From positions 58,123,528-58,187,527 of the forward strand of contig NC_080587.1 of assembly GCF_029962835.1 (NCBI RefSeq): 64,000 bases of DNA, in the 5' to 3' direction. The DNA comes from Magnolia sinica (taxonomy: Eukaryota; Streptophyta; Magnoliopsida; Magnoliales; Magnoliaceae). Shown piece by piece: positions 20,268 through 32,300 of this stretch. The position numbers were made by a program, and so were the translations under genes. How positions within the stretch are numbered: position 1 is the stretch's first letter; each line of letters opens with the position of its first letter. The notes beneath the pieces were generated by a model. That model had not been told where the DNA came from, ran no database searches, and saw only the letters and a list, made by a program, of their open reading frames with translations.

Positions 20268-21770
20268 GGTGGGCCATGTCAAAATGGATGGGCGGTGGGA
20301 CATGGGACACAGGTATCAATGGTGGTGGGGTCCACGTCCTCAGCAGAAGGACGATTGGGATTTAACCCGCACCTCGTAATGGACCACAGATTGGAGGCGT
20401 TAATACAGTAGCTATTGCTGCTGTAACGTTAACGTACACTGACCAATCTACTTCCGAAAGTGGGTCCCACATACATCAGGGCCCACCGAGCCATGGTTCA
20501 CAAATCCAGCCCATCCATTTAGTGTGTGCCACTTGGTTAAGGGGTAAAATCGAGTTTCAGAAGCATCCAAATTTCAAGTGGGCCCAGCAAGTGCTTTTAT
20601 ATGGCTTAACAGGTCTTCACAAGATTGTAGATGATGTGGGCCACCTAAGTTCTGTTTACGACTGATTTTTGGAGACACTGCGTAAATAAAGGGGACCCAT
20701 CAAATGGATGGTGTGGATGCTCTACATGCATCATGGTAGGGGCCTGAGGTGGGGCTCACTCTCCCTGCCCATGCGTACAAACAGCAGGACGCAGCTGCTG
20801 CCAGCGTCAACTTCTCATTATTATTATTATTTTTGGTTTTCTCGCGGTTTTCCACAGGTGGGGCCGTTATCAGGAGAATATACTCCATTGGTTGGATTCC
20901 TAGACTCGGGATCAAATATGTTTCGGTGCATAGAAACACATAGCGACCCCAAGTAATTAATATCACTCAAAACCACTAGTTTCCACAATATGGCCCGCCA
21001 GAGATTCGGATTAACTCCATTTTTTGGCTCAACGCCTAAAATGAGCGAGGAAATTGAATGGACAGTGTGGATCAGATTCAAACATCAAGGTGGGGTCTAC
21101 TTAATCAAACCTTCAAAGCTTGCTAACCCCGATGCACTGCTGTGTCGTGGAGAAGCCAATCCACTTCCACGAACAAGGTAGGCCACATGTGTGGCCACCT
21201 CATATTGGATAATATGATATTTGTGTTTTCCTTTCGTTCAGGAACACTGGATGTCCAGCAGATGGACGGCGCCTAGATGGGGCACACCATCAGGGAGGGT
21301 CCCACGGTTAGATGGCATGGATATGCCACACATACACACATTAGGTGGGCCACCAAAAAATCAAGGAGGAGAGGGAGAGGGAGAGAGGGAGAGAGAGAGA
21401 AGACAAGTGGGCTACACATACAAAGCATACATTAAGATGGGTCCCACCATGTGGACCCTCAAATAAAAAAATCAAGTCATAAAATCACCCACCTTTGATT
21501 TTCATGGACTTCTTCCACCAACATGATCCAGAGCTCCAAGGGGACAACTTCGACGGTTAGGATGATGATCCAAGGGTTGGATTGAGTGGTATAAAGGTGG
21601 GCCACACTTGGCTCCTCTCATGGAGAGCTTGGACGTTAGAATCTCATGGTTGCTTGAAAATGAAGAAAATGAGAGAGAGAGAGAGAGGATGGGATGGGTG
21701 AGTGAGGTGATGGGTTTACTTGTGTAAGGCAGAGAGTTGACTTTAAGGGGGGTGGTTGTACTTGGGGATG
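20268..21770. mobile_element. LTR segment absent from the partner copy
   Basis: In the partner LTR 'agatagggcccac' (26160) passes almost directly into 'gtgtgagtgatgggagtgatg' (26181), whereas here about 1.5 kb lies between. It contains 'gtgggcc...acatacatca' motifs like the rest of the LTR, plus a GA tract (21370-21402). A deletion in the partner is the simpler reading. Confidence 0.65.
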
Positions 21771-22098
21771 TGTGTGAGTGATGGGAGTGATGTGTACTTG
21801 ATTGATGTGATTGATGTGATAATTTTTAGGGATTGTAACGCACCGCGTTCATCCTCGAACTGAATGCGGGCCTACATCTCTTGGCTTGGGTATCGCCTCG
21901 GCGGGTACTACGCGGCATCAGAACCGCGGTGATGGCGCGGTCGCTAGGGTACAAGTCTCGGGTTGAGCTGACTCTGGAATACGGGATGCGACTTAAGGTT
22001 GTGCGTAACTGCCGATAACAGATTACGGGTCGCCAGAATTCGACCGGAAAGACCAAGGAATCCTATGGAACAGTACGGGATAAGATACGGGTCTTACA

Positions 22099-22115
22099 AC
22101 TCTCCTTACCTAATA
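22099..22115 (-). other. Polypurine tract of the giant-LTR element
   Basis: On the minus strand TAGGTAAGGAGAGT directly precedes the LTR start TGTAAGACC. This is the plus-strand priming site position and supports calling 22098 an LTR start. Confidence 0.6.
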
Positions 22116-22214
22116 AAAAATTTTTCCTCAAAATTTAAATCACAATACAACCCATACAGAGCTCACCAAGGGAGGGAAATCATATCAGAACACTCCATAC
22201 CAACATAATCAAAT

Positions 22215-22300
22215 ACCCAAGGGATGGGGATGTCGCCCACGAATCTCAGCTTCTTGCTCTCAAGACGCCTCATCAGCACTATGATAATCCCACTGAACCT
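22215..22300 (-). pseudogene. Chromodomain end of a chromovirus polyprotein
   Basis: On the minus strand the frame reads VQWDYHSADEAS, stop, EQEAEIRGRHPHPL. This fits the end of the integrase chromodomain in Tekay-type elements (V.W....S.EEATWE.E.EMR..YP.LF), the stop (TGA) standing where the conserved Trp (TGG) should be. It is the only coding remnant left between primer site and polypurine tract and identifies the element as a gypsy chromovirus derivative. Confidence 0.65.
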
Positions 22301-22486
22301 CGGATCCCGGATAAAGAACGATCGAAACTATGCAGCCTCATAATCTCAATGGTAGGGAGTTATATCAGAAAATGTCTAAGTTATTCGAGCTTGGGGATCT
22401 AACCATTTTAGGTTCTCAACAATCATAGAGTGCATGATAGCTTATCAGTAGATATGTGATGTTATCTTCAGGTATTCCCAAGTTAT

Positions 22487-22498
22487 GCTCTGATACCA
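22487..22498 (-). other. Primer-binding site, initiator tRNA-Met
   Basis: TGGTATCAGAGC on the minus strand, following LTR end GGGCGTGATA and a short GAAGT spacer. It defines the right edge of an internal region only about 400 bases long. Confidence 0.85.
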
Positions 22499-22504
22499 AC
22501 TTCT

Positions 22505-25500
22505 ATCACGCCCTAAACTCGGAAACTGGGCTCACAAAATTTTCGATCGCCGAATCCGGTGCTGACAGCCTCCATAGTACCCCATTCTCGGCTCCCAGCG
22601 TCCATACGCTAGGTCCGGATCCTGGGATTCTACAAGGAAGATTTTCCAACGTACATTTGTCTTATATGAAGCATAACCACAAGTATGCCCAAGTCATAAA
22701 GGCAACATATCATCACTTATCCACTAATATAAACATTTGAATACAGTGTTGAAAGGGAAATACATATATCAAAAATCAAAGCTCTAGAAGATAGCTACAT
22801 GCTCTAAGATCCACGCCGCTGCAACCTAAAATCACCTACATGCATCTATCGTGCATAAGCTTATAGAAAGCTTAGAGGGTGGTGTAAGTGTGTGCACAAG
22901 CTAAGTGCCAAGTATTTAACACAACGCCATAATCATACAATATCGAGAATACTAGTAAGATCATGAATCATACGATATCAAAGTAAAGCAGAAATACTGA
23001 CAAGTCCATGAGTCAGATGATATCAGAGTACGGAATACAGATCAGCTATGCAAATAAGGGGTCATAAAGAGCTAAATATCAAATGTCGAGAATGTAATGC
23101 AATATACAATTCCTGATGAGTTCACAAATACTATCAGCCGTATCTAGACCAAATAAATGCAGAAACACAATAACCCAAAATACCATATGCTGTGGATGTA
23201 ATGCAATATGCGGTGCAAATGGAATGACCATGCTGAAGTGTGAAGTTAGAATGATAGTACGTAGTATCACAGGCTACGGGGTCCACCACAAGAACTTTTA
23301 TTCAAATCAGTCCCATACCTAAATTTGGATAGTCAGACTCAATGTGGTAAACTCCTGATCTCAGGTTAGTCGCACGCCCCAACCGAAATCCTAACCATTG
23401 CGAAGGTACACGTAACAAATAGTTGCGCACCACCAGCCCAAGTGGATAGTGAATGAATAAATGAATGAGTATGCAACTCCTGCTCAATAAGTCTACATAT
23501 CAGTACAGTTCATCTCTGGGATCATCACCGGGGTCTATTACACTTTACGCCAGTTTGTCGTCCCTATCCGAGCACACAACTGGGTAAGTGGAAGAGACCT
23601 TAGTATCCGCCTGCCAATATTGGGCCCGGTTCGTTAATAACGGACCCATTTCTCAAGCTGGTCAAATTCAACCTAGACATTGCCCCCTCACTCACGCGGG
23701 TAAGGTCACACCCCCTCCCAACTGACCACGAAACAGTGGGAGACGCGGCCAACTGGTATACGGCCCTCATGCGCTCATATATATCCACTCGGTGTCGACG
23801 TTGGGTCGTCTCTTGGCCACGGAGGTTTAGGGATTTTCACCCATGGACATCTATGGTGCCCGTACGCTATGCGCTCATGTGAGATAACCTTCGCCTATCA
23901 GGGAGTCTCATAACAACCTGCCCAATGACATATGTAATGGTCAACCACATCTTATAACAAACATGCAGATGATGCATATGGGCATGCATCATGATGCTAT
24001 GCTGTCACATACTCATAATCGGTATCAATAACCGGTATCAACAACTGGCCTCGATAATGTGGACATTTAACCAACATTGCCCCCAAGGAATGGCCCACAT
24101 AGAGCCAAACATACAATGGGCCTATAACCTCACACAATGGCTTAATATACAACACAATGGGCCTTACTCAAGGGCCACATATACACAACAGGTGGGCCCT
24201 GCTCATGGGCCTCAAATACATGACATGTGGGCCCTATACATGGGTCTCGAATACATCAAATGGGCCATGCATTATGGGCCTAATACATATCACAATGGGC
24301 CTTGCCCATAGGCCACGAATACATCACAATGGGCCTTGCCCATGGGCCTCAAATACATCATAATGGGCCCCACATAGACTTCCTATTAATCACATTAAGC
24401 CTTAAACACGGGCTGCATATACATCACATAGGCTGAATACACATCACAGTGGGCCTCAACTACGGGTCACATATACATCATATAGGTCTCGACAATTGGC
24501 CTTGGCAATTGAAATCGACCTCAATATTCAAAATTGGCCTTGATACTCGGCCTCGACAATCAAAATCGGCCAATACAATCGGCCTCGACAATCGGAATAG
24601 GCCTCGATATTCGGCCTCGACAATTGGAATCGGCTAATACAATCGGCGTCGACAATCGTAATCAGCCTCGATATTTAGCCTTGACAATCGGAATTAGCCT
24701 ATACAATTGGCCTCGACAAATCGAAGTCGGCCTCGATACTCAGCCTCAACAATTGGAATCGGCCTATATAATCGGCCTAGACAAATCAGAATCGACCTCG
24801 ACAGATCAGAATCGGCCTCGATACTTGGCCTTGACAATCTGAATCGGCCTATACAGTCGGCCTCAACAAATCAAAATTGGCCTGTATAATCGGAATTGGC
24901 CTATACAATCAGCCTCGACAGATCAAAATCGGCCTTGACAATCAAAATCGATCGATAATCTGAATCGACAAATTGGTCATGTCAATCGGAATCAGCAATC
25001 GGCCACGACAATCGGGATCGACGATAATCAGAATCGGTAAATTGGTCATACTAATCGGAATTGGCAATCGGTCACGACAATTGGAATCAGCAATCGGCCA
25101 TGACAATCGGGATCGATCGATAATCAGAATCAGCCATGATAATCGGCCGAACAAGGCCTAAGAGAAGGTAATAATGTGAACATTAAACCATCATTGCCCA
25201 ATGATAACAATGTGACCATTTAACCATCATTGCTCCTAAGGAGTAGCCCACATGGAGCCTAACACATTGTGGACCCATGGCCTCACACAATGGCCCAATA
25301 TACACCACCATGGGCCTCTCAAGGGCCTAATACACATCATGATGGGCCTCACATATGGACCGCACATACATCACTCTGGGCCTCACTCATGGTACTTATA
25401 TACATTACATTGGGCCTCAACCCATGGGCCTCAAATACATCAAGTGGGCCGCATCAATGGACCTATATACATCAAATGGGCTGCATCATGTGGGCCGCAA

Positions 25501-26380
25501 TTGCAATCAAGGTGGGCCTTAATGGATAGGCCACCAATACATCAAGGTGGGCCTCATGGATAGGCAACAAATACATCCGGGTGGGCCTCATCACATGGGC
25601 TGCCCGAAAATCATTTCAATAGTTGTAGGTGTAACATATGTATCACTGCACACATGGTCCACGAATGATGATCAACACTGTCCAAACATTGTCCAGGTAA
25701 ACTAGTACCGTCCAAACATTATCCATGCAAGTCGGCGCCATCTAAACATTGTCTAGCACCGTCTAACGCAATCTGGACGGTGTGAAATAAATACATCACG
25801 GTGGGTCCACGGTCTAGATGGACGACGTGGATTACAAAACATACACACAATGGGTTTCCACGGAACTTGCTAACATCATAAGCAGCAGGTAGGTCCCATA
25901 GTTGCTAACGTGAGGGCAGCAGCCAGCCCAACAGATGGACAGTTAGGATTTAACACATACATCAATGGCCCACACAACTCACTGCTTCAGTCAGTAGGTG
26001 GGATCATGCAACATATACATCATAAAGGGGATCCACATCCCACCCACGTGGAAGGCCACACGTGTGGCTGGCCTGGACGGATGGCTAGACACATACATCA
26101 CTTGGGTCTCACTGTCCCTATCTGGGCAGTGGACCACTGTGATGAACACATGCATTAAGATAGGGCCCACTGTCTAGATGGGTGTGAGTGATGGGAGTGA
26201 TGTGTACTTGATTGATGTGATTGATGTGATAATTTTTAGGGATTATAACGCGCGGGTTCATCCTCGAACTGAAGTCAGGCCCACATCTCTTGGCTTGGGT
26301 ATCGCCTCAGCGGGTAATACGTGGCATTGGAACCGCGGCGACGGCGTGGTCACTAGAGTACAAGTCTCGGGTTGAGCCGA
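22505..26380 (-). mobile_element. 5' LTR of the giant-LTR chromovirus derivative
   Basis: Ends on the minus strand at 22505 next to the iMet primer site. Its outer end is cut at 26380, about 120 bases short of where the partner copy shows the LTR start, where copia-type LTR sequence begins. It contains the 3' region missing from the other copy (22505-23234) and lacks the 1.5-kb block seen at 20268-21770. Arrays equal to the partner are at 24110-24480, 24485-25145 and 25260-25600. Confidence 0.75.
24485..25145. repeat. AATCGG array, copy 2
   Basis: Same 'cctcgacaatcgg'-type array as 18721-19235, about 150 bases longer, so copy number has changed since the LTRs were identical. Confidence 0.85.
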
Positions 26381-26593
26381 CTCAAGCTTTAGAAGATCTC
26401 AAGTTCAAGCTACATCTTATAGAGATCTCAAAGTTTCATAATCTTCAAAGGTCAACTATCATTTGAAGAAATGAAGATTCAATCTCCTTATTTCACATTT
26501 AAGGTATGGATGACCTTAGATTGACCTTAGGGTAGGTCATTCTGTATACATAATTCAAATTAAATCTTTTTATATGCATTTGGTCTGTTCTAA

Positions 26594-26968
26594 GACTAGT
26601 CTTGGACCCTGTTCGACTAGTCCTAGAACTGGCTCGACCAGTCCAAGAAATTTCAGGACCTGTCCTAGGTTTGTTGCAATTTTTCAAAATTTTATGATTA
26701 AGCTACGACCAGTCCTGGAGTCTGCTTGAGTGGTCGTAGGAACAGTGACGACTCGATCCAGGACCAGTCGTGCACTTACGACTCAAACTACAATGACTAA
26801 ACCTGGTGTCACATGACTAGTTGTGGGTTGGTCACGATCAGTTGTGGAGGGCTCACAACTGGTCGTGAAAAGCCTACGACCAGTCGTGGAACAGTTTTAT
26901 CTGATCGCGCTTAAAATTTTAAAAATCCGTTTCTTCTACGACCAATCGTAGTGTCCTTAGGACTATTC
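26594..26968 (+). promoter_or_regulatory. Array of GACTAGTC-like octamers at 21-bp spacing (copy A)
   Basis: Octamers start at 26594, 26615, 26636 and 26657 (GACTAGTC, GACTAGTC, GACCAGTC, GACCTGTC), at 26707 and 26728, at 26815, 26836, 26857 and 26878, and at 26940 and 26961. Within each group the spacing is exactly 21 bases, two DNA turns. The core is palindromic or nearly so. It lies just upstream of the LTR TATA box, so an enhancer or protein-array role is possible. Confidence 0.75.
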
Positions 26969-26988
26969 GTAGATGCAATTTCTGCAAC

Positions 26989-26997
26989 TATAAATAG
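26989..26997 (+). promoter_or_regulatory. TATA box of copia-like LTR copy A
   Basis: TATAAATAG immediately downstream of the phased octamer array, at the same place as TATAAATAG in copy B (42514). Confidence 0.65.
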
Positions 26998-28013
26998 AAC
27001 ACGAATTTCAGAGTTTCATATGGAATTCAAGTAAAATCAAGGCTTCACTCTGAGATAAGTTTGTGTTCATTTTAAGCTACTCCATGCATATTTAAAGTTC
27101 TCTTTTGTTAGCTTTATTGATATGATTTTGTTTCTATATTCCAATCTGAATTGAAAAGAGGAATTGTTGTGTTCCTTCTTCTTGGAATCAAAATCAAATA
27201 TAGCTAGCCCATCTAATTTAATTTAAAATCAATTAAAACTTAAAACCATTTCAAAGTGAGTATTGGACACTGAACTTCTATATTCGAACTTCGACTCTGA
27301 TTGGTTCTTCTAGGCTACAACAAAAGGAGAAATCTAGGTATTTTACTTTATTGTAAATTTTCTTCTTTTGATTTTATTTGAGATTAAGCCAGAAAAATCT
27401 CAATTTGTTGGTTATCCGAGGAGAGCCAGAAAACTCAGAAGTGGGGTTTTTTGAATTGTGTAAGCCCATTTGAAAGACACAATTGTGAAGGTTTTAGGTG
27501 AACCTGTGAAACCTATTTTCATAGTGAATGCTGATATCCCCTGTGTGAGGATATTAAGAGTGGAGTAGCAAGCTGTGCGGCTATTGTTTAACAATTGGTG
27601 TACACACGGGCAAACCACAATAACTCTTTATGTTTTGTGGATGTGTGATTTATTTTCTATATCTTTTATCATTCAAGTTTGTGGGATGTATGTGTGGATG
27701 TGAATGTTGTAATATTTACATTTCAAGCATTGTGGGGAATGTTGTAATAGTTTAGAATTTATTTCTTGCTATTTCCTTTATTTCCTTTCAATTTGAGTTT
27801 TTGATATTCAAATTATTCTAGTAAGGTTGTCCTACCATAAACCCTTGATTTTTATGGTGCAAGGTTGTCCTTAGAGCAACATTGATATCAACCTCATTGT
27901 TCTAGTATTTGAAAGTTGCTTTACAATTTCATACAGTGATTGGTTTATAGTGCTATCATTACTTTATTCATTTAAAATCCGTTGTTAAAGTTTTAATTTG
28001 GCATAGTCCTATT

Positions 28014-28028
28014 CCCCCCCCCCCCCCC
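28014..28028. repeat. C homopolymer at LTR/leader junction
   Basis: A run of C inside 'cctatt-Cn-taggac'. The same spot in copies B (43456-43480) and C (58340) holds a shorter or broken C tract, so it expanded by slippage. Confidence 0.85.
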
Positions 28029-28059
28029 TAGGACATATAGTTAGGCCTTTTCACCATCT

Positions 28060-28345
28060 CACCACCTCCACCACTCCCTCTAAGGATAAACTCCTATTCC
28101 TTTCCTTTAGCACTAGATAACTCAGTAGGCAGCCATGAGGATAAGATGCCATACTACCTTGCCCTCCTTCCCAAATCTTCCACCATGCCAAGTCCACAAA
28201 AGGTCCTTAACAGAGCGATATTAATTCATCACCCACAGAATGTTGGATAGGGCAACAAAGAACTCCCATACCTTGCAAGTAAAGGAACAATGGATGAACA
28301 GTGGTTGATCGTCTTGCAAGTAAAGGAATAATGGATGAACCGAGC
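28060..28345 (-). pseudogene. LINE ORF2 zf-RVT fragment
   Basis: On the minus strand the frame reads QPLFIHCSFTCKVWEFFVAL and continues, past a stop, into SVKDLLWTWHGGRFGKEGK and VVWHLILMAA. The zinc-binding 'H.F.HC.F...VW' block followed by 'W..WKGRFGKE....W..IP..' is the C-terminal region of plant L1-type LINE reverse transcriptases. Stops and a 28-base duplication ('cttgcaagtaaagga') break it. Only this 3' piece of the LINE is present. Confidence 0.7.
28276..28341. repeat. Short direct repeat inside the LINE scrap
   Basis: 'cttgcaagtaaagga(a)caatggatgaac' occurs at about 28276 and again at about 28314, with a single base difference. Confidence 0.85.
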
Positions 28346-28504
28346 AAGCAGGTATGTACATTAAACAAATACCTTTTTTCTCTTTGTTTTGTTTTTGTTT
28401 TTTGTTTTTTTTTATGTTACTTGAAAGGTGTTTGATAAAATACTTGTAAAAACATTGCCTTTGTTTGTAAAACAGTGGTATTTTGAAGTTCCAGATTAGG
28501 TGTT

Positions 28505-28670
28505 TGTGCAACTACCTCAATGACAACTCGGCTCGATCTTGGCCCGAGCTGCTGACTGAACTGAGCCGAGTTGGCCAGTCAGGCTCGAGGACCGAGCTGA
28601 GCTGAGTTCGAGCTGAGGTCAGCCAATGTTTGAGCCGAGTCGAGTTGAGGCGACTCGATGTACACCCCTA
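28505..28670. repeat. Possible hAT/MITE end, GAGCCGAG-rich
   Basis: Composed of 'gagccgagttgagc'-type units and ending TGTACACCCCTA. Many plant non-autonomous hAT elements begin (T/C)AGGGGTGTACA followed by such units, so this would be one end read outward. I do not find the second terminus. Confidence 0.4.
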
Positions 28671-28671
28671 A

Positions 28672-28683
28672 TGATATCAGAGC
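28672..28683 (+). other. Primer-binding site of the copia element, altered
   Basis: TGATATCAGAGC differs by one base from the iMet site TGGTATCAGAGC. It lies upstream of copia gag on the same strand. The sequence just before it is the GAGCCGAG-rich repeat and not the copia LTR, so the 5' LTR was lost or replaced. Confidence 0.65.
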
Positions 28684-28699
28684 CATCATCCAGCCACCG

Positions 28700-29302
28700 C
28701 AGATCTCTGTCATTCCATGCATCATCATCGTCATAGCTCCACTCCTTCATTGATTCTGGTGGCCCATTCCTGCTGCACGACCAGCCACATCATAGCTCCA
28801 TTGATTCCGGTGGCCCATACCTACCGCCTGACCAGCCACATCACTCCTCCATTGATTTTGGTTGGCGCACGATCGACCGATCATCGGCTGCATGATTGGC
28901 CACACCTCCAGATCCAGCGCATGACCAGCCACACGATCGACCACACCTCCTGATCCAGCGAACGATTGGCCGCACGATCGGCCACACCTTTAGATCTGGC
29001 GAACACCTCCAGATCCGACGACACCTTTAGATACGGCCATACCTCCAGATTCGGCCACACCTTCAGATTTGGTCCGATTCGACGAATATCTCTATTGAAA
29101 CCCACCTCCAGATCCGGCCACATCTGGATCTACCTCTGTCTTCACATCTGGATTCATTGATCTAAGATTTGTTGAACCCATCAAGTTGATTATTCGTCAG
29201 ATTCAGTCCATCAACGACAGTGGCTCTATCTCTACTCATTAGATTCAGTCCTGCTCGCCTAGAAATCAATGGTACATTTCTTCTTTGTGGTTTTTCTTTC
29301 TT
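28700..29302 (+). mobile_element. Leader of the copia element with degenerate repeats
   Basis: Two imprecise tandem blocks: 'ccattgatt(c/t)tggtggccca' units near 28745-28870 and 'cacctccagatccggcc' units of about 18-20 bases near 28885-29125. ORFs through them are repeat artefacts. Confidence 0.6.
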
Positions 29303-32300
29303 ATGACATCCATGAATCCCTCCGATAAGATCAAAACTATCCATGTTAGGTTGGATGGGAAAAAAATTTCCCTATGGCAGTTTCAATTCAAGCATTTTTT
29401 AGCAAGAAAGAGCCTCTACGGCTATGTAGATGGTTTTACGGGCAAACCAAATGATGAAAAGGAACTCCTATCTTGGACCACAAATAATTCAAAGGTGGTC
29501 ACATGGATCCTTAACAATGTTGAGAGCAACATTGCAATTAACCTCACGTCATTCGAGACTGCATCTGAAATATAGGCTTACTTGAAAATATGTTATCAAC
29601 AATCAAATCATGCTCATCGCTATCAAGTAGAGTATGAGATGTCAAAATTAGAACAAGGAGCTCTGAGTATATAAGATTTCTATTCTAAACTTACCTCCCT
29701 TTGGCATGAGATTCAACTTATGGATCGAGTTATTCTCCCTGCGGTGGTAGAGACAGTAAAGATACTTCGCGACATAAGTAAATTGATGCAATTTCTATAT
29801 AAACTTCGTCCGGAGTTTGAACCAACTCGAGCTGCTCTAATGAATTGGCCTCAACTTCCATCCCTTAAGGCGGCTCTATCTGATTTGATGGCAGAAGAGA
29901 CACGTTTGAAAACCCTCACTTCTATGACAGAGATTGTTCCTAATGCTGCCTTCATTACTCGTAATTTTTCAGGAAAGTCACGATACATGTCGAAAGTTAA
30001 ATTTTGAGTGTAATGGTTTTGGTCATGTGGATATTCGTTGTCCTAATAAGAAAGCAAATCTGAAATCTTCTGGACCCAATACTCTGTTTTGTCGATACTG
30101 CAAACAAGAAGGACATGATATAGCCAATTGCCCGACTCGCCCTCCCCTACCTCCTCACTACCAACGAAGTGGATGTGCAATTCTGGCTCCCTCTGCTGAG
30201 AAGCCTGACTCGTCATCTATGGCTCCATTAGTACAACCTAATCTACTTTCCCCAGAACAAATTCAGCAAATCCTTCAAGCGATGGGTTCTTTAGGTTCGA
30301 TAGGTAATATTGATCCTATAAATTCTTGGTATATTGACTCAGGGGCATCTAATCATATGACTGGGGACCCTTATTGTCTAACTAATTGTGTCCCTTATAG
30401 AGGAATGGGCTCCATCTACACTGCAGATGGGAACCATTTACCTATCTCTCATATTGAGTCCTTAAAAGTCTCCCCTTCATCATCTTGCAATTTCTTCCTT
30501 CGCAAAGTATTTTATGTTCCTAAATTATCTGCCAACTTGGTTTCGGTTGCTCAACTACTGGAAAATAACTGTTTGGTTTTGTTTTCTCGGTCTGGTTGTT
30601 TCATACAGGATCTGGAAACAAGGAAGCTGATTGGGAGGGGACATAAGAGAGGAAGGCTATTTACTTTGGAGTTTGATCCCGAAGTTGTCTCATCACGTTG
30701 TTTCTTTCTTCCATCTTCACATGATATTTCTTTTGCTAATAAATGCTGAAAACTTTAGCATAGTCGTTTAGGGCATCCAAATTCTAAAAACATGCTTTTC
30801 TTATTTAGATCTAGTCTTTTAAATGATGAAATCAATATTAGTCTCATTTCCATTAATATCAGATATGTTAGTTGCAAAGTGTGTAAATCTACTGCATTGC
30901 CATTTTCATTAAGTAACTCTCGTACTTAGAATTTGTTTGATCTCGTTCATACTGATGTTTGGGGTCCATCTCCCATCATGGCTTCTGCTGGTTCGTTGTA
31001 TTACATCATCTTTGTGGATGACTATTTAAGGCACACTTGGATTTATTTCATGAAGTACAAGTTTGAAGCATTCTCATGTTAAAGACAATTTTCCTCATAT
31101 GTGGAGACCCAATTTGCAAATAAATTTAAAATTCTATGGTCTAACTATGGGGGAGAATACATGTCTTCCGAGTTTGAGACTTTTCTAAGTTCAAATGGTA
31201 CTATACGTCAGTGAACGTGTCCTCACACACCGGAACAGAATGGAGTAGCAGAACGAAAGAATCGACACATTACTGATGTAGAAACCACCATGATGGAATA
31301 TGCACGTGTTCCAAAATTTCTTTGGGCTGAAGAAAAATCAACAGCTATGTATTTGATCAATCGATTACCTTTCAGTGTTTTGGCCAACCGAAAAACTCCC
31401 ACGTTCTTCCTTCATGATAAAGATTCAGATTATAGTTGGTTAAGAGTGTTTGGTTGCATTGCTTTTGTTCATCTTCCAAAATGAGAACGGGATAAACTCA
31501 GTCCCAAGGCAGTTAAATATATATTTCTTGGATATGGGGAGCATCAGAAAGAGTATCGTTGTTATGATCTATGTGCTCATCGTGTTCGTGTGTCTAGATA
31601 TGTCACATTTTTTTAAAAATTTACTATACTATAAAGTTTTCCATGCATCTCCTTTAGTTACCGTTGTTCCATATTCCATTTCTCATATATCCTCATTTGA
31701 AGAAAATCATTTTATGCTTCCCTCTCCCACTCCTCCTTTGCAGGTCTACCAACGTCGTGCGATGCCTATCTCTCTTGGGTCCTCTCCCTCAACTGCTCTT
31801 GCTTCCAATCAGGTGTCCTCTTTTCCTACAGCGTAGGTAACTGTCCCACTTTCCACTGCAATCCAATTACGTAGTTCTAGTCATCCGTCTGTTCCTCCCC
31901 GTCGATTAAATCTTTTTGCCTCTCATGAAGCCTTGTTTTCTTGATTAGATTCTTTGGATGTACCTACCTCTTATTCTTAGGCATCTACACAACCGTGTTG
32001 GGTAAAGGCCATGGATGATGAGATTCAGGTACTCAAGGAATATGCTACTTAGACGCTAGTTCCATTACATGAGGGGAAGCAAGTGATATGCAGTAAATGG
32101 GTATATACTATAAAATTAAAATCTGATGAGAGCTTAGATCGATACAAAGCTCGACTAGTGGCCCAGGGCTATAAATAAGAGTATGAAGTTGATTTTGATG
32201 AGACATTTGCTCCAGTGGGAAAAATGAAAACAGTCTATTCCTTGATCGCTATAATTTTTTCTAAAGGTTGGCGACTCAGTCAACTCGATGTCAAGAATGC

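Larger units (their letters stand above)
17319..22098 (-). mobile_element. 3' LTR of the giant-LTR chromovirus derivative (truncated)
   Basis: On the minus strand the LTR starts TGTAAGACCCG at 22098, right after a purine-rich PPT. It runs left until it meets the start of another element's LTR at 17318. It aligns in the same orientation with 23235-26380 over long stretches (for example 17321-20260 with 23235-26165). About 720 bases of its 3' end, present in the partner copy at 22505-23234, are missing, so the full LTR was roughly 5.5 kb. Much of it consists of repeat arrays. No coding capacity. Confidence 0.75.
26381..28030 (+). mobile_element. Ty1/copia-like LTR with 21-bp-phased palindromes (copy A)
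   Basis: It shares its order of landmarks with copy B (33790-34052 plus 42077-43490): 'caagctaca', a 'gaccttag' segment, a phased palindrome array, a TATA box, 'ggtgtacacac..accac.ataa', 'aaggttgtcctac' twice, and an end with 'ggcatagtcctattc' running into a C-tract. I read it as an LTR, probably solo or truncated, of a copia-type family. Exact ends and any target duplication are not clear. Confidence 0.6.

Noticed and set aside
17319-26380. A segmental duplication of host DNA
   Set aside because: Primer site, polypurine tract and chromodomain relic between the copies show an LTR pair.
28505-28670. 5' LTR of the copia element
   Set aside because: It shows no match to the sequence after the copia polypurine tract at 33523.
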